Shown here in pieces: positions 57,420-64,000 of a DNA stretch of 64,000 nt. Location of the stretch: positions 324 through 64,323 of the forward strand of contig NZ_AZUY01000003.1 of NCBI RefSeq assembly GCF_000513935.1, read 5' to 3'. Below the pieces are notes generated by a model that saw only the letters and a program-made list of their open reading frames with translations, did not search any database and had not been told where the DNA came from. Each line of letters begins with the position of its first letter. Position 1 is the first letter of the stretch. A program made the translations under genes and the position numbers. The stretch is from Mesorhizobium sp. WSM3626 (GTDB taxonomy: Bacteria; Pseudomonadota; Alphaproteobacteria; Rhizobiales; Rhizobiaceae).

Positions 57420-58001
57420 ATGAGCATGGAATTCAGCTCGACAGGTCAGCACAAGATGGAGCGCACCAGATCTTTCAGGCGCTTCGTGCGCGACCGGCGC
57501 GGCAGCACGGCGCTGGAGTTCGCGCTGCTTGCAATGCCGTTCGCACTCCTGGTGTTCGCCATCCTCGAAAGCTGCATCTCGTTTGCCAGCCAGGAGGTGA
57601 TGGCCAACATCACGGACGATGTCGCACGCCGGCTGCGCACCGGCCAGTTAAGGGCCGCCGACATCGCCGGAGATAGTTTGAAGAACATGATCTGCGACAA
57701 GCTGGAAATCATCGTTTCCCAGGATTGTCCCAATCAGTTGAGCGTCGATCTTCGCCAGTACACGGCGTTCGCCGACGCGGCTTTGGCCGGCTTCAGGATT
57801 CAGGGCGGTGACATCAAGCTGACGAACAGCGGCGCCGACGTGCCGTTTACCGTCACGGCGGGTGCGGCGGAATCAAAGAACATGCTGCGCGTCTTTTACA
57901 AATGGCCGATCATGACCGACCTGATGGCGCAGTCGATGGGGGGTAACAAAACCCTGCATTTCGCTTCAGTGACCTGGCAGAACGAGCCGTTCGACAATTG
58001 A
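57420..58001 (+). CDS. TadE/TadF-like pseudopilin
   Basis: A 193-residue protein with the TadE-type prepilin-like segment RRGSTALEFALLAMPFALL, in which the residue before the hydrophobic helix is Gly and Glu lies at +5, consistent with CpaA processing. The periplasmic C-terminal part contains a cysteine pair (CDK and SQDC). The start is the ATG at 57420 with AGGA upstream. TadE and TadF are minor pseudopilins of the Tad machine. Confidence 0.85.
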   Translation: MSMEFSSTGQHKMERTRSFRRFVRDRRGSTALEFALLAMPFALLVFAILESCISFASQEVMANITDDVARRLRTGQLRAADIAGDSLKNMICDKLEIIVSQDCPNQLSVDLRQYTAFADAALAGFRIQGGDIKLTNSGADVPFTVTAGAAESKNMLRVFYKWPIMTDLMAQSMGGNKTLHFASVTWQNEPFDN

Positions 58002-58041
58002 GACTATCACGCAAGCACCAACAAGAAAAAAGGCAACGAGT

Positions 58042-58665
58042 ATGATGCGTGCGGGGGCACATCTGGGAATTGCAGGGCTCTGGGGCAAAACGGTCCGGTT
58101 CTGGTCCAATCGCCGCGGCGTCGCGGCGGTCGAGTTCGCGCTTATCGCGCCTATCCTGCTGGTCATGTATTTCATGACCTTGGAGGCTTCGCAGGCCATA
58201 GAGACAAGCAAGAAGGTCAGCCGTGTCGGCAGCATGGTCGCCGATCTCGTGACGCAACAGCCGAGCATCGTCAAGGCGGAGCTCGATGCCATCATGAAGA
58301 TCGGCAGCGTAACCCTTCAACCCTACAACCGCTCGACGCCGGACATCACCATCACGGCCATACAGGTCACCACCGAAGCCACGCCGAGGGTGCTGGTGGT
58401 GTGGTCGCGCAAGGTGGTCAACGGTGTGAACGGCGTCGGAGCCACCGCCGGCACCGCGACCACGGTTCCGGCAACGCTCAGGGTCGCCGGCACCTTCCTC
58501 ATCCGCGTCGAGAGCAATCTCAGCTATTTGCCGATCATCGGCTGGACGACGGACAGCCAGCAGAAGCTTGGAATGACCCCATCTCTCACCACGAGGATTC
58601 CGATGGGCGAAACCTATTATCTGCGCCCCCGCAGGAGCGTCACGATTCCTTGCGGCGACTGCTGA
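58042..58665 (+). CDS. TadE-family pseudopilin
   Basis: A 207-residue second pseudopilin with the segment RRGVAAVEFALIAPILL near residues 28-45 and a soluble C-terminal part. It follows the previous TadE-like gene by 40 bp, and the two probably work as a TadE/TadF pair. No TadG with a von Willebrand domain was found in the window. Confidence 0.85.
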   Translation: MMRAGAHLGIAGLWGKTVRFWSNRRGVAAVEFALIAPILLVMYFMTLEASQAIETSKKVSRVGSMVADLVTQQPSIVKAELDAIMKIGSVTLQPYNRSTPDITITAIQVTTEATPRVLVVWSRKVVNGVNGVGATAGTATTVPATLRVAGTFLIRVESNLSYLPIIGWTTDSQQKLGMTPSLTTRIPMGETYYLRPRRSVTIPCGDC

Positions 58666-58670
58666 AGACC

Positions 58671-59618
58671 TTATCGCCGCCCACCATCGACCGACACCAG
58701 GCGCACGATGGCCTCCGCCGTGGCATAATCTTTTGAAACCACGGGCATAAAGCCGCCGGCATGCTTCGATTCCAGAAGATCGTAGACATCCGGCGTCGTC
58801 GATTTGAGGTTGGTGAGGAACACGGTCAGCCGACGCTTGGCTTCCGGATCGAGATCGCTGCGCACCGCATGGGGACCGTATCTCAGTAGACCCGACGTCC
58901 ACACAACCTGAAGGGCCGACGCCGAAAGCCCTGATGCCTCGAGCCTTGCCTGCGTGCCCCCTGACAGCCGCGGCTGGCCGTCGGCCCCTGCCCTCACCCA
59001 GCCGAACATGGCGTCGGCCTCGCCGTCGACGAGCATGGTTTCGGCCGCCGACGCCGAGGGGGCATGGACAAGAAACCGTGCATCTTCGGCGATCTCGACG
59101 TGTTCGGCAGCCAACCCCGCCAAGGGCAAAAGCGAACCGCCGACGCTGTCCGGCGGCGGTATGGCGACCCGGTGGGCCTCCATATCGGCCAAGCCGCGCA
59201 GTTTGCCATCCCTGGTCAGCAGTACCGAGCGGATGCCGGCCACACCGTCGGAATCGACCGGAGCCACGAGCGGCTCGATGCATCCGCAGCGTTGCAGCGC
59301 CGTGGCGTAGGCGGTCGCCGAATAGATGGCGTATTCGATCCGTGCATTGGCCTGTCCCTCGATCAGTGCCGCATAATCGCGGGCAACGACGAACTCGACC
59401 TTCATGCCGAGCGCATTGGTAAAGGCTTGCGTCAACACCGCCAGCCCCGGAACGGTGTTGCCGGCGCCGGGCTCGGCGACGATGCCGATGCGAAATGTGC
59501 CTATATCATCGCGCCAGTCTGCCCACGCCGGTTCACACCAGAACGCGTTTACCGCCATGAAGGCGGTCCATGCCTTGAGCGCAGTCGACAGGACCGTCCC
59601 GCCTCTTGTTCCGTCCAT
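58671..59618 (-). CDS. PhnD-like phosphonate/phosphite-type binding protein
   Basis: A 315-residue periplasmic binding protein of the PhnD family. A signal peptide covers about residues 1-33 (ALKAWTAFMAVNAFWCEPAWA), and the opening strand is FRIGIVAEPG, with the family segment ADMEAHRVAIPPPDSVGGS. I choose the ATG at 59618; the longer frame to 59738 is translated from intergenic repeats. No phn permease is adjacent, so the ligand is uncertain. Confidence 0.8.
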   Translation of the reverse strand: MDGTRGGTVLSTALKAWTAFMAVNAFWCEPAWADWRDDIGTFRIGIVAEPGAGNTVPGLAVLTQAFTNALGMKVEFVVARDYAALIEGQANARIEYAIYSATAYATALQRCGCIEPLVAPVDSDGVAGIRSVLLTRDGKLRGLADMEAHRVAIPPPDSVGGSLLPLAGLAAEHVEIAEDARFLVHAPSASAAETMLVDGEADAMFGWVRAGADGQPRLSGGTQARLEASGLSASALQVVWTSGLLRYGPHAVRSDLDPEAKRRLTVFLTNLKSTTPDVYDLLESKHAGGFMPVVSKDYATAEAIVRLVSVDGGRR

Positions 59619-59654
59619 GGATCCCTCGTCACAACACCTGATCGCTGTGTGAAT

Positions 59655-59800
59655 CTCGTTGCCAAAACCGCCCAGGCACATTGGGGCGACATGGATCCCT
59701 AGCTTGTCCATGTCGCTATCCCCAAAACCGCTGCGCACTTTTGGGCGACATGGATTCCTAGCTTATCCAACCGCTGCGCACTTTTGGGCGACATGGAGTT
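59655..59800. repeat. Cluster of three copies of a hairpin repeat
   Basis: Three related copies end at GGGCGACATGGA near 59683, 59744 and 59787. The middle one (59707-59754) is a complete palindrome with TCCATGTCG and CGACATGGA ends and a CCCAAAA/TTTTGGG inner stem; the first and third are partial. The element is in the same family as 8850-8895. The run sits between the phnD-like gene and deoB. Confidence 0.75.
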
Positions 59801-59896
59801 GACTATCGCGCCAAGCTGTTGCCGTTTGGTTTCCGAATTGCCAAGGCCGCCGCGGAACCCTATGTCTGGGTGTCCACACTGGCAACAAATGACCCG

Positions 59897-61138
59897 ATGG
59901 CGCGTGCTTTCCTCTTCGTCCTGGATTCCTTCGGCATCGGCGGCGCGGCCGACGCTGAAAGCTATGGCGATGCCGGCGCCAACACGCTGGCGCACATCGC
60001 CGAAGCCTGCGCCGAAGGGCGCGCGGATCGCGAAGGGCTTCGTCAGGGACCGCTGTTCGTCCCCCATATGGCATCGCTGGGACTTGGCAAGGCGGCCGAG
60101 ACCGCGACAGGACTGGGGTTTACGCATTTCGGGACGGACCTGCTCGCCAATGCCTTCCATGGCGCGGCGCAAGAGATTTCGAGCGGCAAGGACACGCCTT
60201 CCGGCCATTGGGAGATCGCAGGCCTGCCGGTGCGCTTCGACTGGGGTTATTTCCCGGACACGGTTCCCGCCTTCCCGGCCGACCTGACCGAGGCGATCAT
60301 CCACGAGGGCAAGGTGCCCGGCATTCTCGGCAATTGCCATGCGCCGGGTACCGAGATCATCGCGCGGTTCGGCGAGGAACATATCCGCACCGGCAAGCCG
60401 ATTTGCTACACGTCGGTCGATTCCGTCCTGCAGATCGCCGCGCATGAGGTCCATTTCGGCCTGGAGCGGCTCTATGAATTGTGTCAGGTGGTGCGCCGGC
60501 TGGTCGACCCGCTGAGGATCGGACGGGTGATCGCGCGCCCCTTCGTCGGCGAGACATCAGCCACGTTCGAGCGAACCTATAATCGCCACGACTACGCCGT
60601 GCCGCCACCCGAGCCGACATTGCTCGACCGGCTGACGGCGCGCGGCAGCCGCGTCATCGCCGTCGGCAAGATCGGCGACATCTTCGCCCATCGCGGGATC
60701 TCGCAAGTCCGCAAGGCCGCGGGCAACATGGCCATGTTCGACCAGGCGCTGATCGCGATGGACGAGGCCACCGACGGCGACCTCGTCTTCGCTAATTTCG
60801 TCGATTTCGATACCGAATTCGGCCATCGCCGCGACGTCGCCGGTTATGCCGCCGCGCTCGAGGCCTTCGACCGGAGACTGCCGGAGGCCTTCGCGAAGCT
60901 GAAGCAGGGCGACCTTCTCATCCTGACCGCCGATCACGGCAACGATCCGTCCTGGCGCGGCACCGACCATACGCGTGAACGCATTCCGGTCATCGGCACT
61001 GGACCCGGCCTCAAAGGCGGCGACATAGGGCTTAGGGCGACATTTGCCGATATCGGCGAGACCGTTGCCGAACATCTCGCGCTGACGCGCGGCTGCAACG
61101 GCATATCCTTTTATGCCTCGATTGGCGGCCATGCCTGA
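59897..61138 (+). CDS. deoB: Phosphopentomutase
   Basis: Interconverts ribose-1-phosphate and ribose-5-phosphate, and the deoxy forms, in nucleoside salvage. The 413-residue product has the alkaline-phosphatase-like metal motif [19 protein letters not shown] near the N-terminus (metal Asp10) and the C-terminal metal histidine region ([19 protein letters not shown]). I start at the ATG at 59897. It overlaps mutM by eight bases. Confidence 0.94.
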   Translation: MARAFLFVLDSFGIGGAADAESYGDAGANTLAHIAEACAEGRADREGLRQGPLFVPHMASLGLGKAAETATGLGFTHFGTDLLANAFHGAAQEISSGKDTPSGHWEIAGLPVRFDWGYFPDTVPAFPADLTEAIIHEGKVPGILGNCHAPGTEIIARFGEEHIRTGKPICYTSVDSVLQIAAHEVHFGLERLYELCQVVRRLVDPLRIGRVIARPFVGETSATFERTYNRHDYAVPPPEPTLLDRLTARGSRVIAVGKIGDIFAHRGISQVRKAAGNMAMFDQALIAMDEATDGDLVFANFVDFDTEFGHRRDVAGYAAALEAFDRRLPEAFAKLKQGDLLILTADHGNDPSWRGTDHTRERIPVIGTGPGLKGGDIGLRATFADIGETVAEHLALTRGCNGISFYASIGGHA

Positions 61139-62021
61139 ATTACCCGAAGTCGAAACGGTCCGGCGCGGTCTGCAGCCGGTCCTGGAAGGTGCCCACCTGG
61201 CCGAGGTCGAGATGAGACGGCCCGACCTGCGGTTCCCCTTCCCAGAACGGTTTTCGGAGCGGCTGACCGGCAGGACGATCACGGCGCTTGGGCGGCGGGC
61301 CAAATATCTGACCATGCATATGCTGGGCGGTCCGGTGCTGATCTGCCATCTCGGCATGTCCGGCTCCTTTCGCATCGAGACCGGCGACGACGACGAGACA
61401 CCTGGCGTGTTCCACCATGAGCGCTCGAAGAGCGCGGCACACGATCATGTCGTGTTCCATGTCGTTTCCGCCGCCGGCGGGCGGTCACGTGTGATCTTCA
61501 ACGATCCGCGCCGCTTCGGTTTCATGCTGTTTGCGCAAGAGCCGCCGGAGACGCATCCGATGCTCGCCGGACTGGGCGTCGAACCGACCGGCAATGCGCT
61601 GGACGGCGTTCTGCTTGCCTCGTTGCTGAAAGGCCGCAGATCGCCGCTCAAGGCAGCGCTTCTCGACCAGAGGCTGATCGCCGGCTTAGGCAATATATAT
61701 GTCTCGGAGGCGCTCTGGCGCGCCGGCCTGTCACCGCTACGTGAGGCGGGCACCATCGCCAGGCCAGGCAAGAAGGCCAGGGAACAAAGCGAACGCCTCG
61801 CCGAGGCGATCCGCTCGGTCATATCAGATGCCATCGCGGCCGGCGGGTCTTCACTGCGCGACTATATGCACACCGATGGATCGCTGGGTTATTTCCAGCA
61901 TTCCTTCGCCGTCTACGACCGCGAGGGTGAGCCTTGCCCCAAGCCTGGCTGCGGCGGCCATGTCGAACGTATCGTGCAGAGCGGTCGCTCGACCTTCTAT
62001 TGCCGGACCTGTCAGACGTGA
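61131..62021 (+). CDS. mutM: Formamidopyrimidine-DNA glycosylase
   Basis: Excises oxidised purines (8-oxoguanine, Fapy) and nicks DNA by AP-lyase activity. The 296-residue product starts [13 protein letters not shown] after Met, with catalytic Pro2 and Glu3, and ends with the zinc finger ([13 protein letters not shown] to CRTC). I start at the ATG at 61131, which overlaps deoB. In related genomes it lies near rpsT and dnaA as here. Confidence 0.96.
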   Translation: MPELPEVETVRRGLQPVLEGAHLAEVEMRRPDLRFPFPERFSERLTGRTITALGRRAKYLTMHMLGGPVLICHLGMSGSFRIETGDDDETPGVFHHERSKSAAHDHVVFHVVSAAGGRSRVIFNDPRRFGFMLFAQEPPETHPMLAGLGVEPTGNALDGVLLASLLKGRRSPLKAALLDQRLIAGLGNIYVSEALWRAGLSPLREAGTIARPGKKAREQSERLAEAIRSVISDAIAAGGSSLRDYMHTDGSLGYFQHSFAVYDREGEPCPKPGCGGHVERIVQSGRSTFYCRTCQT

Positions 62022-62054
62022 GCTAGACCGGTGTCGAGCAAGGAGGAACAGCCA

Positions 62055-62828
62055 ATGGCCTTTGAGACGATCATCACCGAGAGGCGCGGTAAGGTCGGAC
62101 TGATCACGCTGAACCGGCCAAAGGCGCTCAACGCGTTGAATTCCCAGATCCTCGCCGAACTCGTCGCAGCCGTGAACGTGTTCTGTGCCGATCCTGGCAT
62201 CGGCGCCATGGTTGTTACCGGCTCCGACAAGGCCTTTGCCGCGGGTGCCGACATCAAGGAGATGCAGGCAATCTCCTATGCGGATGCCTACAGCCAGGAC
62301 TTCTTCGTCGGCTGGGAAGAGTTCACGCGGGCGCGAAAGCCGATCATAGCGGCGGTGGCCGGCTATGCGCTCGGTGGCGGGTGCGAACTGGCGATGATGT
62401 GCGATTTCATCATTGCCGCCGACACGGCCAAATTCGGCCAGCCGGAGATCACGCTCGGTGTCATTCCCGGCATGGGCGGGTCGCAACGCCTGACCCGGTT
62501 CGTCGGTAAATCGAAAGCGATGGACATGTGCCTGACCGGACGGATGATGGATGCCGCCGAGGCCGAACGTTCGGGCCTTGTGTCGCGGGTCGTTCCGGCC
62601 GGCGAGCTGGTCGAGGAGGCCGTCAAGGCGGCGGCCAAAATCGCCGATTTCTCACTGCCGTCGGTGATGATGGCCAAGGAAGCCGTCAACCGGGCTTATG
62701 AGACGACGCTTGCCGAAGGATTGCGCTTCGAACGCCGCCTGTTCCATTCGCTTTTCGCGCTCGAAGACCAGAAGGAAGGCATGGCGGCGTTCGCCGAAAA
62801 GCGGAAGCCGAATTTCACCAACCGGTAG
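62055..62828 (+). CDS. Enoyl-CoA hydratase
   Basis: A 257-residue crotonase hydratase with the two expected motifs: oxyanion segment [12 protein letters not shown] and catalytic glutamates in [18 protein letters not shown] and [18 protein letters not shown]. It acts in beta-oxidation or branched-chain breakdown. AGGAGG stands before the ATG at 62055. The gene lies in the conserved deoB-mutM-rpsT block. Confidence 0.92.
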   Translation: MAFETIITERRGKVGLITLNRPKALNALNSQILAELVAAVNVFCADPGIGAMVVTGSDKAFAAGADIKEMQAISYADAYSQDFFVGWEEFTRARKPIIAAVAGYALGGGCELAMMCDFIIAADTAKFGQPEITLGVIPGMGGSQRLTRFVGKSKAMDMCLTGRMMDAAEAERSGLVSRVVPAGELVEEAVKAAAKIADFSLPSVMMAKEAVNRAYETTLAEGLRFERRLFHSLFALEDQKEGMAAFAEKRKPNFTNR

Positions 62829-63008
62829 GGCGTCGCGGGTCAGCGACCGAAACCGGTGGCATTGGCCAAAAAGAACGCCAGGCGGCGTTGACGCGCCGGA
62901 AAAGCTGAACTATAAGCCGCACCAACCGAGGCGGCCCCGTGGCTGCCCGTTTGTTTTTTGCGCCCTGCGGCACGCCGCGTGCGCCGACCAGACCAGAAGA
63001 GAGGCATC

Positions 63009-63275
63009 ATGGCCAACACATCCTCGGCCAAAAAGGCAACGCGCAAGATCGCCCGCCGCGCGGCGATCAACAAGAACCGCCGCTCGCGCGTCCGCACCTA
63101 CGTCCGCCAGGTCGAGGAGGCACTCGCCTCGGGCGACAAGGCCGCCGCACAGGCCGCCTTCAAGGCTGCCGAGCCGGAATTGATGCGCGCCGCGACCAAA
63201 GGCGTGATCCACAAGAACACGGCGTCCCGCAAGGTGTCGCGCCTCGCCCAGCGCCTCAAGGTGCTGTCGGCCTAA
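63009..63275 (+). CDS. rpsT: 30S ribosomal protein S20
   Basis: An 88-residue basic ribosomal protein of the S20 family, starting [20 protein letters not shown] and ending [10 protein letters not shown], with the family's three-helix layout. Start ATG 63009 is preceded by AGAGAGG. A clear intrinsic terminator follows about 30 bp after the stop. Confidence 0.97.
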   Translation: MANTSSAKKATRKIARRAAINKNRRSRVRTYVRQVEEALASGDKAAAQAAFKAAEPELMRAATKGVIHKNTASRKVSRLAQRLKVLSA

Positions 63276-63304
63276 CATCGCCTTCTCAGGACGATCTTCT
63301 TCGA

Positions 63305-63330
63305 ACCCGGCCGATCACGCCGGGTTTTTT
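63305..63330 (+). terminator. rpsT intrinsic terminator
   Basis: ACCCGGC (63305-63311) and GCCGGGT (63319-63325) form a 7-bp stem with a seven-base loop followed directly by T6, 30 bp after the rpsT stop. Confidence 0.9.
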
Positions 63331-64000
63331 CGTTTGCCGGCAAGTACTTAAAAAGAATAGCCGGAAACAACTGCAAATGCAGCGTTCACAGTTTGAAATG
63401 GTTTGCCGGCACATTCATGCCCGCTGATGATCGGAACGCTTGAAAAGCGTCGACTTTAAAAACCATATCCATCAGAAATAACCGATACTTTTCAAATGTT
63501 TAGCGACGGTCATCCACAGCTTGTCCACAACGCGCCGAAGGGACGGGAGCACAACTGGCTGTCAAGTGAATTATTTCAGAAAATTTCGCGCCGGTCCGGC
63601 TTTTTCATATTCGTCGGAAAAGGGTTTGAATCACAATGGCTTTGTCAAAATACAGCACTGCGGCATGGCGCTCCAACCCGCCCGAGGTAACCAGATTCCT
63701 TAAAAATCCGTTAGACGTGGCCTTGCCCTATCCACAGCGATTTCGGTAATGTCGATCTATCGAAGGAGACGGGCCTCTGGCCCTTAACCCAGCCTGACGC
63801 GGCCAGCTTAAATTGGCGGGATTTGCGACGTGGATCAAGTCCGCGGACGGGTATGGTTTGCTCTTTTTCGATACGGTAGGGGACTGGCGTAACTAGACAT
63901 GGCAGGTAGGACGGCGCGCCGGCGCTCTTTCGCCGGACGGTGTTGTATTGCCCTGACATACCCAACGCGGGCTGGCTTCCATGAGCCGGCACCGGTTCCC
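63331..64000. promoter_or_regulatory. Probable dnaA upstream region
   Basis: No gene is recognised in this AT-richer stretch. It contains DnaA-box-like sequences TCATCCACA (63510-63518), TTGTCCACA (63521-63529), CTATCCACA (63728-63736) and a weaker CGTGGATCA (63829-63837), and GANTC sites at 63628-63632 and 63694-63698. An ATG-initiated frame from 63899 is open to the window edge (34 codons), but it matches nothing I recognise. By gene order dnaA should follow, so this is probably its regulatory region. Confidence 0.5.

Noticed and set aside
59619-59738. N-terminal extension of the PhnD-like protein
   Set aside because: The extra codons translate the hairpin repeats, and the signal peptide begins after the ATG at 59618.

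Overview
The window looks like chromosomal DNA of an alphaproteobacterium of the order Hyphomicrobiales, most likely Mesorhizobium or a close relative. The evidence is high GC, a gcrA cell-cycle regulator, a PodJ-type polarity protein, a complete tad/cpa pilus locus, a class I lysyl-tRNA synthetase, rhizobial-type palindromic intergenic repeats, and the block deoB-mutM-enoyl-CoA hydratase-rpsT, which in this order usually leads into dnaA. The genus call rests on protein and repeat recognition, not on a database search. I saw no rRNA, tRNA, CRISPR array, insertion sequence or prophage.

Layout. (1) 148-3516, minus strand: arginine operon argD-argF followed by hslO, with an unusual leader ORF and terminator-like hairpin before argD. 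(2) 3793-4311: gcrA, with four GANTC sites upstream and a heptamer repeat array downstream facing corA. (3) 5555-8727: phosphate module of phoU, phoR and a divergent ppk2. (4) 8896-11110, minus: quorum-sensing cluster luxR-luxI-crotonase, with a divergent periplasmic binding protein. (5) 12335-17943: TerB-like protein, lysS, degenerate SNase-like protein, S24 repressor and a frameshifted ankyrin gene. (6) 17967-25750, minus: five-gene fatty acid beta-oxidation operon under a MerR-family regulator, with palindromic operators at both promoters. (7) 26206-30285: podJ. (8) 30479-39394: sulfite module of TauE/SafE exporter, TIGR02186 protein, short Hsp70, LysR regulator and soeABC sulfite dehydrogenase. 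(9) 39579-46373: Sel1 protein of foreign-looking composition, PdeM nuclease and Lhr-like helicase pair, NlpC/P60 peptidase, MarR regulator and M17 aminopeptidase. (10) 46499-58665: tad pilus locus, including a 58-residue Flp pilin gene. (11) 58671-63275: PhnD-like binding protein, deoB, mutM, enoyl-CoA hydratase, rpsT. (12) 63276-64000: rpsT terminator, then a non-coding stretch with DnaA-box-like and GANTC sites, probably the dnaA upstream region.

How the genes fit together. Several units concern the alphaproteobacterial cell cycle and cell poles: gcrA, podJ, polar-type tad pili and the probable dnaA promoter. The phosphate genes couple sensing (PhoR, PhoU) with polyphosphate use (PPK2). The sulfite genes combine export and oxidation of a toxic intermediate of organosulfonate breakdown. 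The most interesting features are the luxR-luxI-crotonase cluster, the argD leader, the TauE-TIGR02186-Hsp70-SoeABC neighbourhood, and two hairpin repeats of one family whose stems differ by compensatory base changes.
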